Part shown: positions 14,423 to 22,280 of the stretch, piece after piece
How the letters are laid out: each line of letters starts with the position of its first letter
How positions within the stretch are numbered: position 1 is the first letter of the stretch
NCBI GenBank assembly: GCA_016934895.1
Contig: JAFGRZ010000204.1
Span: 1 to 22,280, forward strand
DNA from: Candidatus Aminicenantota bacterium
GTDB lineage: Bacteria; Acidobacteriota; Aminicenantia; Aminicenantales; UBA8522
Direction: 5' to 3'
DNA: 22,280 bases
Translations under genes and position numbers: made by a program
Notes under the pieces: model-generated
Told to the model about the DNA's origin: nothing
What the model saw: only the letters and a program-made list of their open reading frames with translations
Databases searched by the model: none

Positions 14423-16503
14423 GCGGGCGTCTCTTTTCTCTCCCCCTCAATGACAATTTGGGACCAGTCCGCTATCAAAAGAAGAAGCTGTCGGATCCGG
14501 GCCAGGAGCCCGAGTCGGTTCCGCCGGAGCGCCTTGTCCTCGGCCATCACCAGGACCTTGTCGAAGAACGCGTTGAGGGACGGCTGAAGCCTGAAAATCA
14601 AGTTCTGGGCCTCGGCAAAATCTCCGGCCCTAATCAAAGGAAGCGCATGATCACTGACGATGGCTAAGGTCGACCAGAGATCTTTTTCCTCTTGGTCGGC
14701 CAAAAGATCCTCATTGACCGGATAGGAAGGGCTGTCGCGCAGAATGTTATTGACCCTCCTGGCCATCAGGATGAAGGGCTCGAAATGCCGCCTCTTCTTC
14801 AACGCGTCGAGCGCTTTGAGTCGGAGATGGGAATGATAGATGTTGTCGAAGCCGGCCCCCAGAACAGCGCCCACCAAATCATAGCGGTACCCTTGGCTTT
14901 CATAGATGAAGCGGAGCCGTTGCTCAACCAGGATTCTGACGTCTTCGACGATCTCGTGCTTCGGCCTTTTCAGGATATCTCCGTAGGCGGATACCGCCCT
15001 TTCCAGGAGAGGAGCCAGCGCAAGGTTGAGCTTCCGGGCCAGGATGATCCGGCAAACTCCGTTTGCCTGCCGCCGCAACCCGAAGGAATCGCTCGATCCT
15101 GTGACCCGGATTCCTATGCCCACGGCGCCGACGATCGAATCGATCTTGTCGGACAGCGAAAGAAGCGCTCCGGCCAACGATGAGGGAAGCGAATCCTCGA
15201 AACCGACGGGCCGATAATGCTCATAGACGGCCTGACAAACCGCCGGCGGATACCCCTCCTCTTTAGCGTACAGACCTCCGACGATTCCCTGAAGACCGGG
15301 AAATTCCCTGACCATCTCGGTCAGAAGGTCGACCTTGCAGAGGTCGGCCGCTTGGACGGCCTCTTTCTTGAGTTTGTTCTCGTCGAGCCGGTCGCAGAAA
15401 TAGGCCGCCATGAGCCTCAGCCGGACGCGCTTGTCTTCGTAACTCCCCAGCTTCTCCTGAAAAACGACGTGCTTCAGCTCTCCGGCCCTTTGGGCCAGCG
15501 GCATCTTGAGGTCCTGCTCCCAGAAAAACCGCGCGTCCTCAAGCCTGGCCTTGAGGACCCGTTCGTTTCCCCGCCGGATCAGCCGTTTCGGATCGTTCAG
15601 CGTGTCGGCGACCCCGAGAAACAAAGGAAGCTGCCGGCTTTCCCGGACGACGGAGAAAAGACTCTGCCCTTCTCTCATGGCCGCGCTGAGCACCTCCAAC
15701 GGGAGGCGGAGATATTCACGGGGGAAATCCCCTCGAAAGACATAAGGAAATTCGACGTCGTAAGCCAGCTTTTCGAGGAGCGCGTCATCCGGAAAAATCT
15801 GGGCCTTGAGCGCGCCCAGGCGTCTTCTGATTTGACCGAGAATGAGACGCTTCCTGTCCTCGGCCGATAGAATGACTTTGTTCCTTTTCAGACCCGCCTG
15901 ATATTCCCGGATGGACTTCACCCGGAAAGATTGGGGCGATCGGAGTTTGTGACCGCGCACTCGGTCGTTGGATGCGATCCCATGAATGGAAAAGGGAAGA
16001 ACGCGTCCGTCCCAAAGAGCCAAAATATTTCTAACAGGACGGGAGAACCGGAAGTTGACGTTCCCCCACCTCATCATTTTCGGGAATGAAAGAGAGCTGA
16101 TGATTCCGGGCAGGGCCTCAGACAGGATCTCTCCTGTGGCTTGGCCGTGAGAAGTCCTTTTAAAACCGACATACTCCCCTTTGGGAGTCTTGAGGACCTC
16201 GAGGCTCTCGAGCGAGACATTCTGGGATTTGGCAAATCCCCTGGCGGCCGGCGTGGGAGAACCATCGGCGGCGAAAGCCACATCCCTCGGCGGCCCGACC
16301 ACCACAACCTCACTGTCTTTTTGTCGGGACCCGAAATCTCCGACGACGACCAGCCGGCGGCAGGTCCCGAAGGTTTCGAGCAGGGGACAATCGATCCGGC
16401 TGACCTGAAGCGTCCTGCCGAGCCTCTCCTTGAGTTGAGCCAGACCCGCCTTGATATGCGACGACGGCATCTCCTCAGTGAAGATCTCAAGGAGAAATTC
16501 CAT
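14419..16503 (-). CDS. glyS: Glycyl-tRNA synthetase beta subunit
   Basis: This 694-residue subunit of the bacterial alpha2-beta2 glycyl-tRNA synthetase recognises tRNA-Gly. Family markers include the N-terminal LLEIFTEEMPSS, MMRWGNVNFRFSRPVRN, RGHKL, FFWEQDLK, DLLTEMVREFPGLQGI and FGLRRQANG. A C-terminal anticodon-binding-type region contains VNNILR and ends around ALRRNRLGLLARI. ATG 16503 was selected over the longer open frame to 16638 because it gives the standard N terminus and overlaps the glyQ stop as TGATG, implying coupled translation. The length is normal for GlyS. The gene is last in the glycine operon. Its TAG stop shares a CTAG palindrome with the convergent PilZ gene, leaving no room for a separate terminator between them. 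Confidence 0.95.
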   Translation of the reverse strand: MEFLLEIFTEEMPSSHIKAGLAQLKERLGRTLQVSRIDCPLLETFGTCRRLVVVGDFGSRQKDSEVVVVGPPRDVAFAADGSPTPAARGFAKSQNVSLESLEVLKTPKGEYVGFKRTSHGQATGEILSEALPGIISSLSFPKMMRWGNVNFRFSRPVRNILALWDGRVLPFSIHGIASNDRVRGHKLRSPQSFRVKSIREYQAGLKRNKVILSAEDRKRLILGQIRRRLGALKAQIFPDDALLEKLAYDVEFPYVFRGDFPREYLRLPLEVLSAAMREGQSLFSVVRESRQLPLFLGVADTLNDPKRLIRRGNERVLKARLEDARFFWEQDLKMPLAQRAGELKHVVFQEKLGSYEDKRVRLRLMAAYFCDRLDENKLKKEAVQAADLCKVDLLTEMVREFPGLQGIVGGLYAKEEGYPPAVCQAVYEHYRPVGFEDSLPSSLAGALLSLSDKIDSIVGAVGIGIRVTGSSDSFGLRRQANGVCRIILARKLNLALAPLLERAVSAYGDILKRPKHEIVEDVRILVEQRLRFIYESQGYRYDLVGAVLGAGFDNIYHSHLRLKALDALKKRRHFEPFILMARRVNNILRDSPSYPVNEDLLADQEEKDLWSTLAIVSDHALPLIRAGDFAEAQNLIFRLQPSLNAFFDKVLVMAEDKALRRNRLGLLARIRQLLLLIADWSQIVIEGERKETPA

Positions 16504-17351
16504 CAGGAGACTCCCTCCCGATCGCAATATTTCCGGGCGATAAGGTTCACCATCGCCCGGATCCGGCCGATCGTCTTGACCCTTTCGGTGACGCTGATCG
16601 CCCCGCGGGCGTCCAGAAGGTTGAAAAGATGAGAACACTTAAGACACATGTCATAGGCGGGAAGAAGAAGTCCTTTGTCAATGAGCCTGGTCGCTTCCCC
16701 TTCTGCCAGGGCGAATGATTGCCGGAGATTTTCGATATCGGCCTGGTTGAAATTGTACTCGGAGAATTCTTTTTCCTCCCGGAGCCTCAGTTCCCGGTAG
16801 GAGACATCCGCGGACCAGTCGAGGTCATAGAGGTTGTCCTTCTCCTCGAGGAACATCTCCAGGCGCTCCAGCCCGTAAGTGATCTCCACCGGGATGGGGA
16901 AGAGCTCGATCCCGCCGGCTTGCTGAAAATAGGTGAACTGAGTGATCTCCAGGCCGTCGAGAACGACCTGCCAGCCCACCCCCCAAGCTCCGATGGTCGG
17001 CGATTCCCAATCGTCCTCATCGAACCTGAGGTCATGCACGGCGAGATCAATTCCCAAACTCGTGAGACTGTCGATATAAAGGGCCTGAATGTCGGGCGGC
17101 GAGGGTTTCACGATGACCTGGTACTGGTAGTGCTTCTGGACGCGGTGCGGGTTTTCGCCGTAGCGTCCATCCGCCGGCCGGCGGGAGGGCTGGACGTAGG
17201 CGACCCTCCATGGCCTGCGATCAAGGACGCGGAAGAATGTGTCCGGGGTCATCGTGCCCGCGCCGACTTCGAGATCATAAGGCTGGGCCAGGTAGCAGCC
17301 TTGATCGGCCCAGTACCTCTGAAGGCTCATGACGAGGTTCTGGAGGGACAT
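16503..17351 (-). CDS. glyQ: Glycyl-tRNA synthetase alpha subunit
   Basis: This 282-residue subunit carries the class II aminoacylation core, which activates glycine with ATP and charges tRNA-Gly. It matches GlyQ throughout: [74 protein letters not shown] and [13 protein letters not shown]. The start at 17351 lies 4 bases after the gcvPB stop, within translational coupling distance. A second Met at residue 8 is a weaker alternative. The length is slightly below the usual 290-300 because the N terminus is short. The unusual context is that it directly follows the glycine-cleavage genes, so both users of free glycine appear co-transcribed. Confidence 0.96.
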   Translation of the reverse strand: MSLQNLVMSLQRYWADQGCYLAQPYDLEVGAGTMTPDTFFRVLDRRPWRVAYVQPSRRPADGRYGENPHRVQKHYQYQVIVKPSPPDIQALYIDSLTSLGIDLAVHDLRFDEDDWESPTIGAWGVGWQVVLDGLEITQFTYFQQAGGIELFPIPVEITYGLERLEMFLEEKDNLYDLDWSADVSYRELRLREEKEFSEYNFNQADIENLRQSFALAEGEATRLIDKGLLLPAYDMCLKCSHLFNLLDARGAISVTERVKTIGRIRAMVNLIARKYCDREGVS

Positions 17352-17355
17352 CGGG

Positions 17356-18810
17356 CTATTCGCTCGGCTCCCCCCCCCACCTCAAAACGGGGCGCCGGGC
17401 CGCCGAGGTCTCATCCAGGCGCCGCACATAAGAGACGTGGGGGGCCGACTTGAGTATTTCCGGTTTTTCGATCGCTTCCCGGGCGATCGCCTTCATCGCT
17501 TCAATGAACTGGTCGAGGTCCCGGCGGCTTTCGGTCTCGGTGGGCTCGATCATCAAGGCGCCGGGAACGATCAAGGGAAAAGACATGGTCGGCGGATGGA
17601 GGCCGTAATCGATGAGCCTCTTGGCGATGTCGATATTTTGGATGCCGCGCTCCTTCTGCAGCTTGTCCGAGAAAACGCATTCATGAAGCGTCGGCGAGTC
17701 ATATTTGAGATGATAAACGCCTTCCAGGCTCTTGCGGATGTAGTTGGCGTTGAGGACGGCGATTTCGGCGACCTCCTTCAGTCCGGATGCTCCCAATGAT
17801 TGGATGTAAGCTAAGGCCTTGAGCACCACCAGAAAGTTGCCGAAGAAGCTCCTCACGCGTCCGATACTCTTGGGGCGGTCGTGGTCCAGGGTGAATCCGG
17901 AGGGACTTCTGTTGATGATCGGAACGGGGAGGTAGGGCTCGAGATGCGTCTTGACGCCGACCGGCCCGGAGCCGGGACCTCCTCCCCCGTGAGGGGTGGA
18001 AAATGTCTTGTGGAGGTTGAGGTGAATGACGTCGATTCCCATGTCGCCCGGCCGGAACTTGCCCACGAGGGCGTTCATGTTGGCGCCGTCCATATAGACG
18101 AACCCTCCCTTGGCGTGGACAATCTCGGTGATCTCCAGGATGGCATCCTCAAAAACGCCCAGGGTGTTCGGATTGGTGACCATCAAGGCCGCCACTTCCT
18201 CGGTCATCGCCTGGCGCAGCGACGCCAGGTCGATCGTCCCTCGCTCGTTGGACTTGATTTCCTGGACGCTGTAGCCGCAGATATGGGCGCTCGAGGGATT
18301 GGTCCCATGAGCGGAGTCGGGGATGAGGACGATTCTGCGCGGATGACCGCGGTCCTCGTGGCCGGCCCGGATGAGCAACATTCCCAAGAGCTCTCCCTGG
18401 GCGCCGGCGCTGGGTTGAAGCGTCATCGCGTCCATGCCGGTGATCTCGCTCAAGAGGTCCTCGAGAGTCTTCAGGATCTCGAGATTGCCCTGGACGAGTT
18501 CGGGAGGGGACTGGGGATGACCGTCCTGAAAAGACGGCAGCGCGGCGATTTTTTCGTTCACCTTGGGATTGTATTTCATCGTGCAGGAGCCCAGAGGGTA
18601 GAACGTCGTGTCGATGCAGAAGTTCGCCTGCGACAGCCGGGTGAAATGCCGGACGACTTCAATCTCGGAAACCTGGGGGAACCCGCGAATTTCATCTCTC
18701 AAGGGAAGGCCTGACAAAGCGTCCTTATTTTCGGGCACGTCCAGATGGGGAAGAGCAAAGCCCTTTTTGGTGGGCGAACTGATCTCAAAAATCAACGGTT
18801 CGCGGTTCAT
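17356..18810 (-). CDS. gcvPB: Glycine dehydrogenase (decarboxylating) subunit 2, P-protein C-terminal half
   Basis: With GcvPA this forms the pyridoxal-phosphate (PLP) P-protein that decarboxylates glycine and transfers the aminomethyl group to lipoyl-GcvH. The PLP-binding lysine is K268 in [18 protein letters not shown]. Other markers are [13 protein letters not shown] (71-83), [18 protein letters not shown] and NPNTLGVFE. At 484 residues it is the usual size for the split-subunit form found in many bacteria and archaea, in contrast to the single roughly 950-residue GcvP. The ATG overlaps the gcvPA stop by 4 bases, matching the stoichiometric need for both halves. It acts in the cytoplasm and feeds methylene-tetrahydrofolate formation. 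Confidence 0.96.
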   Translation of the reverse strand: MNREPLIFEISSPTKKGFALPHLDVPENKDALSGLPLRDEIRGFPQVSEIEVVRHFTRLSQANFCIDTTFYPLGSCTMKYNPKVNEKIAALPSFQDGHPQSPPELVQGNLEILKTLEDLLSEITGMDAMTLQPSAGAQGELLGMLLIRAGHEDRGHPRRIVLIPDSAHGTNPSSAHICGYSVQEIKSNERGTIDLASLRQAMTEEVAALMVTNPNTLGVFEDAILEITEIVHAKGGFVYMDGANMNALVGKFRPGDMGIDVIHLNLHKTFSTPHGGGGPGSGPVGVKTHLEPYLPVPIINRSPSGFTLDHDRPKSIGRVRSFFGNFLVVLKALAYIQSLGASGLKEVAEIAVLNANYIRKSLEGVYHLKYDSPTLHECVFSDKLQKERGIQNIDIAKRLIDYGLHPPTMSFPLIVPGALMIEPTETESRRDLDQFIEAMKAIAREAIEKPEILKSAPHVSYVRRLDETSAARRPVLRWGGEPSE

Positions 18811-20153
18811 GGGACGGCCTCCTCGATCAATCCGGCCAGCCGGTCGATGTCCTCTTTACTGTGGACCTCGGTCACGCAGAAAAGCGCGCAGGAGCCGAGC
18901 TCCGGATAATCCGACCCCAGTTCCTGTCCGCCGATAACTCCGTTACGGAGAAGATAGTCCGCGATTTTGGCGTAGCCTCCTTCAAACTCCAGGACGAACT
19001 CGTTGAAAATCGGCCCGCTGAACCTCCGGCGGATCCCTTTGATAGCGCCTAAACGTTCGAGCGCATAGCCGGCTTTCTGGACATTTTGACAGGCCAGCTC
19101 CCGCATCCCTTGGCGACCGAGGGTTTCCAGGAAGATGGTCGCCCGGAGCGCGCACCAGGCCTGGTTGGTGCAGATATTGGAAGTGGCTCTCTCGCGGCGG
19201 ATGTGTTGTTCCCGCGTCGAGAACGTGAGGACAAAACCTCTTTTTCCTTCGGCATCCTGAGTCTCGCCGGCGATGCGACCGGGGAACTGGCGCAGGAAAT
19301 CGCGGCGGCAGGCCATAAAGCCGAGATAAGGGCCGCCGAAACTCACAGGAAGTCCGAGCGATTGGCCTTCCCCGGCGACGATATCCGCTCCGCTCGCCCC
19401 GGGAGGCCGGAGAAGCCCCAGCGAGACCGCTTCCGCGACAATGGCGACGGAGAGCGCCTGGCGTTCGCGGGCGATTTCCGCCACCCGGTCGAGATCCTCA
19501 ACCACTCCGAAAAAATTAGGGGATTGGCAGACCACGGCGCTCGTCTGGCCATCCACCGCCCGGCTGAGCGCTTCGCTGTCGAGCTTCCCCCGAGCATCGG
19601 CTGAGATTTCCTCGATGCGGATGGGCAAGTTCTTGACATAGGTTTGGATAACCTTGCGGTATTGCGGGTGAAGGGAACCCGCCACAAGGATCTTCGGACG
19701 GCTCCTGATGCGCTGGGCCATCAAGACGGCCTCGGCGGCCGCCGAGGCGCCATCGTAAAGAGAGGCATTGGCGATCTCCATCCCGGTGAGCTGGCAAATG
19801 AGCGTTTGATACTCAAAGACTACCTGGAGTGTCCCTTGACTGACCTCCGGTTGATAGGGCGTGTAGGGACTGATAAATTCCCCTCTCGAGCTCAGATAAT
19901 CCACGATGGCCGGGATATAATGCCGATAGGCGCCGGCCCCGAGAAAGGAGAGATAATCCCCGGCCTTGTTCTTCCGGCCCAGGGCCCCGAAATGACCGAC
20001 GAGCTCGGGCTCGGACAAGGGCTGAGGAAGACGCAACTCTTTCTTCATCCGGATGCGCTCGGGAATGCCGGAGAAAAAGTCGTCCGGCGAGGAGACCCCG
20101 ATCCGGGCCAGCATCTCCTTTTTGTCAAGATCGCTGAGCGAGATAAAGCTCAT
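18807..20153 (-). CDS. gcvPA: Glycine dehydrogenase (decarboxylating) subunit 1, P-protein N-terminal half
   Basis: This 448-residue N-terminal half of the two-subunit P-protein begins with ISLSDLDKKEMLARIGV and continues with LGAGAYRHYIPAIVDYL, SPYTPYQPEVSQGTLQ, YDGASAAAEA and TREQHIRRERATSNICTNQ, all standard GcvPA landmarks. It has the PLP-transferase fold but no catalytic lysine, which lies in GcvPB. Its start overlaps the gcvH stop by 4 bases and its stop overlaps the gcvPB start by 4 bases. The H, PA and PB chains are therefore in one translationally coupled chain. Length and motifs are intact and nothing suggests decay. Confidence 0.96.
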   Translation of the reverse strand: MSFISLSDLDKKEMLARIGVSSPDDFFSGIPERIRMKKELRLPQPLSEPELVGHFGALGRKNKAGDYLSFLGAGAYRHYIPAIVDYLSSRGEFISPYTPYQPEVSQGTLQVVFEYQTLICQLTGMEIANASLYDGASAAAEAVLMAQRIRSRPKILVAGSLHPQYRKVIQTYVKNLPIRIEEISADARGKLDSEALSRAVDGQTSAVVCQSPNFFGVVEDLDRVAEIARERQALSVAIVAEAVSLGLLRPPGASGADIVAGEGQSLGLPVSFGGPYLGFMACRRDFLRQFPGRIAGETQDAEGKRGFVLTFSTREQHIRRERATSNICTNQAWCALRATIFLETLGRQGMRELACQNVQKAGYALERLGAIKGIRRRFSGPIFNEFVLEFEGGYAKIADYLLRNGVIGGQELGSDYPELGSCALFCVTEVHSKEDIDRLAGLIEEAVP

Positions 20154-20539
20154 GAGGTCAGGCCCTCCAGGAATTTTTCGTAATCGCCGGCCGTCATGAG
20201 TTTTTCCAGGTCCCCCTTGTTTTTGAGCCTCAGCCGGATGATCCAGCCTTGGCCGTGCGGGTCCTGGTTGAGCTTTTCGGGGGAATCATTGAGCCCTTCA
20301 TTGACGGCGACGACCTCACCGGAGACCGGAGAGTAAATGTCGGAGACGGCCTTGACCGATTCGACCACTCCGATCGTCTGGTGAATATCAAGCGTGGTCC
20401 CCACGGCGGGAAGCTCCACGTAGACGACATCGCCCAACTGTTTTTGAGCGAAATCGGTGATCCCGACGGTGGCCTCGTCTCCTTCGACTTTGACCCATTC
20501 ATGGTCCTTGGTGAAATGAAATTCTTTAGGATACATCAT
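20150..20539 (-). CDS. gcvH: Glycine cleavage system H protein (lipoyl carrier)
   Basis: This 129-residue lipoyl-domain protein shuttles the aminomethyl group from the P-protein to the T-protein and then carries reducing equivalents to dihydrolipoamide dehydrogenase, which is not encoded here. The lipoylated lysine is K63 in VESVKAVSDIYSP. Other family landmarks are KDHEWVKV, GITDFAQKQLGD, GEVVAVNE and GWIIRL. The start is ATGATG. The first ATG is only 3 bases from AGGAGG (20548-20543) and the second, at 20536, is 6 bases away, so the second may be the one used. A short ORF upstream ends across this start. Confidence 0.96.
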   Translation of the reverse strand: MMYPKEFHFTKDHEWVKVEGDEATVGITDFAQKQLGDVVYVELPAVGTTLDIHQTIGVVESVKAVSDIYSPVSGEVVAVNEGLNDSPEKLNQDPHGQGWIIRLRLKNKGDLEKLMTAGDYEKFLEGLTS

Positions 20540-20616
20540 CTGCCTCCTCTCAGAGTGTCCGGCTGGATAAGCCGTTTGCGGCCCTCCTTGTCAACGGATG
20601 ACCTGAGGACCTTCAT
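20536..20616 (-). CDS. Possible 26-residue leader ORF upstream of gcvH
   Basis: An ATG at 20616, preceded by AAGG about 5 bases upstream, opens a 26-codon frame starting MKVLRSSVDKEGRK and rich in Arg and Lys. Its TGA stop overlaps the gcvH ATGATG. The arrangement would allow translational coupling to gcvH and resembles the overlaps between the following genes. I do not recognise the peptide and cannot exclude a chance ORF in the 120-base gcvT-gcvH spacer. Confidence 0.25.
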   Translation of the reverse strand: MKVLRSSVDKEGRKRLIQPDTLRGGR

Positions 20617-20659
20617 TTTACCTTAAAGCGCCTGTTCGTGGTAGCCGGGAATCAAAAGG

Positions 20660-21754
20660 TCAAGGGGCGGTCTCCCGCCTGTAAAAGGGAATCGGAACGA
20701 CTGCGCCCGCAATCTTTTTATCCCTGATCCCGACCTCCAGTTCGGCTCCGATCTCAGCATCTGCGACCGGAAGGTAAACCAGGCCGATGCTTTTTTTCAA
20801 ATACGGGGAAAATGTCCCGGAAGTGACTTCTCCGGCTTTTTGACCGCGCACAAAAACCGGATAGTGCGACCTGGGGATCCCCTTCTCCCTGAGTTCAAAT
20901 CCGACAATCTTGCGCTTGATCCCCTCCGCGGCCTGTTTCTCCAGAGCCTCGCGACCGAGGAAATCTCCTTTCTTGAACTTAACGATCCATTTGAGATCGG
21001 CCTCCAGCACGGTGGTCGTTTCGTCGATGTCGTTTCCGTAAAGCATCAAGCTGGCTTCGAGCCGCAGAGTGTCCCTGGCGCCGAGCCCGACAGGTAAAAG
21101 ACCATGGGGACGGCCCGTCCTGATGATCTCTTCCCAAACGACCGCCGGTTCCGACGCCGTCATGTAGATCTCGAAGCCGTCTTCTCCGGTATAGCCCGTT
21201 CGGGAGATCAGGGAGTCCACGCCCGCGACCTTTCCGGGCCGAGCCCAAAAACGCTTGATCGCGGGCAGATCGACGTCGGTCAGGGATTGAAGGATCTCCC
21301 GGGCCTTCGGTCCTTGGAGCGCGATCTGTGTATAGCGCTCGCTGACGTTCTCGACCACGGCGTCAAATCCGTCTTTGTGGGCGACGATCCAAGCATAGTC
21401 CTTATCCGTATTGGCGGCGTTGGGAACCAGGAAATATTCTTCGGGACCCAGACAATAGACCAAGAGGTCATCAACGAATGTCCCCTGCGGCGTCGTCAAG
21501 GCCGAGTATTGGGCTTGATAAGGCGCCAGCCGGGCGGCGTCGTTGGGAGTCAGGTGCTGGACCAAAGCCAGGGCGTCTTTTCCGCGAATCAGGAACTCAC
21601 CCATATGACTGACATCGAAAAGCCCGGCCGCCTCGCGAACCGCAAGGTGCTCCGCGATGATCCCGCTGTATTCGACCGGCATCTCCCAGCCGAAGAACTC
21701 GATCATCCGGCTGTTGAGCTTTTTGTGGGACTCATGGAGTCGCGTTTTTTTCAT
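20660..21754 (-). CDS. gcvT: Glycine cleavage system T protein (aminomethyltransferase)
   Basis: This 364-residue protein transfers the methylene group from aminomethyl-lipoyl-GcvH to tetrahydrofolate, releasing ammonia. GcvT landmarks are GLFDVSHMGE (44-53), LTPNDAARL, TPQGTFVDDLLVY with the catalytic aspartate at D95 or D96, NAANTDKD, LQGPKARE and RTGYTGEDGFEIY. The frame is open to 21862, but ATG 21754 has a GAGAGG site 9 bases upstream and gives the typical length and N terminus. It is the first gene of the glycine operon and is separated from gcvH by 120 bases, so a second promoter there is possible. No membrane or export signal is present. Confidence 0.96.
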   Translation of the reverse strand: MKKTRLHESHKKLNSRMIEFFGWEMPVEYSGIIAEHLAVREAAGLFDVSHMGEFLIRGKDALALVQHLTPNDAARLAPYQAQYSALTTPQGTFVDDLLVYCLGPEEYFLVPNAANTDKDYAWIVAHKDGFDAVVENVSERYTQIALQGPKAREILQSLTDVDLPAIKRFWARPGKVAGVDSLISRTGYTGEDGFEIYMTASEPAVVWEEIIRTGRPHGLLPVGLGARDTLRLEASLMLYGNDIDETTTVLEADLKWIVKFKKGDFLGREALEKQAAEGIKRKIVGFELREKGIPRSHYPVFVRGQKAGEVTSGTFSPYLKKSIGLVYLPVADAEIGAELEVGIRDKKIAGAVVPIPFYRRETAP

Positions 21755-21783
21755 GGCTCTTTTCCTCTCCGGAAGAGTCTTAT

Positions 21784-21812
21784 TTTCTATCACAGAAATG
21801 CCCAATGCGCAA
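21784..21812 (-). promoter_or_regulatory. Weak candidate promoter for gcvT
   Basis: On the minus strand TTGCGC (21812-21807) is followed after 17 bases by TAGAAA (21789-21784). The -10 is preceded by TGA, giving an extended -10 (TGn). The -35 match is poor. If used, the transcript leader would be only about 23 bases, which would leave no room for a riboswitch. Confidence 0.28.
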
Positions 21813-21964
21813 GCCACGTTCAAGCTGAAGGTCCCGCATGGTTTTGTGGGCTGAAGTCCCATTTTCGGTCAAAGAGATGCTCCTTGCGTACGCCCTCATC
21901 AAAAACAAAATCGACGCAGCACGCGACAAGGACTTGGCCGACGGGAAATATCTCAGGAAAGGGC

Positions 21965-22018
21965 GAACGGCCTTTCATTCCTATTCAGTCAAAAGGAGGT
22001 TCGATCCTGGGGCCGTTC
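21965..22018. repeat. 8-bp inverted repeat after the HEAT-repeat gene
   Basis: GAACGGCC (21965-21972) and GGCCGTTC (22011-22018) are perfect complements separated by 38 bases. Within the loop AGGA and TCCT could form a small inner hairpin. The right arm overlaps the stop codon of the minus-strand HEAT-repeat gene, so the structure could mark the 3' end of its message. There is no clear U-run, so it is not a classical intrinsic terminator. The remaining 21755-21964 bases before gcvT hold only the weak promoter. Confidence 0.35.
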
Positions 22019-22280
22019 ATTTCCAGGTCGGGGGGACGGGCTTGCCCTCGATCTTGGCGATCGCCGGGACCGTGTACCACCCGACCCGGTAGAATTTGCC
22101 CCACTCGTTCAACGCGGGCAGCGCCTCCTTTGCGCCCGGTCCGATTTCGCCCAAGGCCCAGGCCATGGCCCGGCGCATGTCACGGAGAGGCACCGAGACC
22201 CAGTCCTCCACGCGATCGTTTCCGGCCTCGATCAAGGCCTTGACGGCAGGTTTCGCGTCCTTGCCGAAATTCCCGATGGC
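22017..22280 (-). CDS. HEAT-repeat protein, C-terminal end (5'-truncated by window edge)
   Basis: The frame is open through the right edge, so the 87 visible residues are the C-terminal end of a longer protein. Two helical-repeat signatures are visible: AIGNFGKDAKPAVKALIEAG and, further on, AMAWALGEIGPGAKEALPAL. Both have the A-x-G/A-IG-x-x-A/G-K-x-A-x-P-A-L pattern of HEAT or PBS-lyase-type repeats. Such repeats form protein-interaction solenoids; the specific role cannot be inferred from this fragment. The tail after the last repeat ends GKPVPPTWK. The gene runs in the same direction as gcvT but is separated from it by 262 bases, so it is probably a separate unit. Confidence 0.75.
   Translation of the reverse strand, partial: AIGNFGKDAKPAVKALIEAGNDRVEDWVSVPLRDMRRAMAWALGEIGPGAKEALPALNEWGKFYRVGWYTVPAIAKIEGKPVPPTWK

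Noticed and set aside
21990..22008. tRNA T-arm-like sequence GGTTCGATCC.
   Set aside because: The flanking bases do not pair as a 5-bp T stem and there is no D arm or anticodon arm, so this is not a tRNA gene.
21755..22016. Glycine riboswitch upstream of gcvT.
   Set aside because: Glycine riboswitches are common before gcvT, so I looked on the minus strand. The only GGAGAG is the gcvT ribosome-binding site, and the conserved core and tandem layout are not visible.
21838..22092. 84-codon plus-strand ORF in the gcvT-HEAT intergenic region.
   Set aside because: It lacks a ribosome-binding site, resembles no family known to me and runs into the opposite-strand HEAT-repeat gene; most likely chance.
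21104..22243. 379-codon plus-strand frame across gcvT and the intergenic region.
   Set aside because: It is antisense to gcvT and to the HEAT-repeat fragment; the composition is Pro/Arg-rich shadow sequence.
1..22280. CRISPR arrays, insertion sequences, phage genes or attachment sites.
   Set aside because: No regularly spaced direct repeats, transposase, integrase or phage-like genes were seen; the window is metabolic chromosome throughout.

Overview
The window reads as a G+C-rich chromosomal segment of an anaerobic bacterium. It carries ferredoxin-dependent 2-oxoacid metabolism, an HdrA-based electron-transfer system, a split-subunit glycine decarboxylase, an alpha/beta-type glycyl-tRNA synthetase and a secreted BNR/sortilin-like protein. 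The combination would suit an uncultivated lineage such as Acidobacteriota or Candidatus Aminicenantes. That placement is inference from gene content only; there is no rRNA or marker-gene evidence here.

Region 1 (1-11281, + strand) is one tightly packed redox operon, already running at the left edge. In order it encodes HdrB (5'-truncated), the four subunits of a 2-oxoacid:ferredoxin oxidoreductase (KorD, A, B, C), HdrA, an MvhD/FlxD protein, two iron-sulfur proteins resembling FlxC and FlxB, and an FAD/NAD(P)-binding FlxA-like protein. It ends with a fused [2Fe-2S]/HdrC-like protein and a fumarate-reductase-type flavoprotein. Most junctions overlap or lie within about 10 bases; the longest gap is 32. 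The simplest reading is a soluble complex, or set of complexes, in which NAD(P)H enters through the Flx module and HdrA bifurcates electrons. Low-potential electrons would go to ferredoxin/Kor and high-potential electrons to HdrB or the fumarate-reductase-like pair. No hydrogenase subunit or separate hdrC is visible. This cluster is the most interesting part of the window.

Region 2 (11313-13724, - strand) is a single gene for an exported protein with about ten Asp-box (BNR) repeats. It converges on the redox operon with a 31-base gap. A 266-base divergent intergenic region then holds a good sigma-70-type promoter for each flanking gene. To its right, on the + strand, is a single-domain PilZ protein (13991-14422).

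Region 3 (14419-21754, - strand, transcribed right to left) is a glycine operon: gcvT, gcvH, gcvPA, gcvPB, glyQ, glyS. After a 120-base gap between gcvT and gcvH the genes overlap or nearly touch. Glycine breakdown to methylene-tetrahydrofolate and glycine charging of tRNA are therefore probably co-expressed. The glyS and pilZ stop codons share one CTAG palindrome. The dihydrolipoamide dehydrogenase needed by the glycine cleavage system is not in the window.

Region 4 (22017-22280, - strand) is the C-terminal end of a HEAT-repeat protein cut by the right edge. The 262 bases between it and gcvT hold an inverted repeat and a weak candidate promoter, but no recognisable glycine riboswitch.
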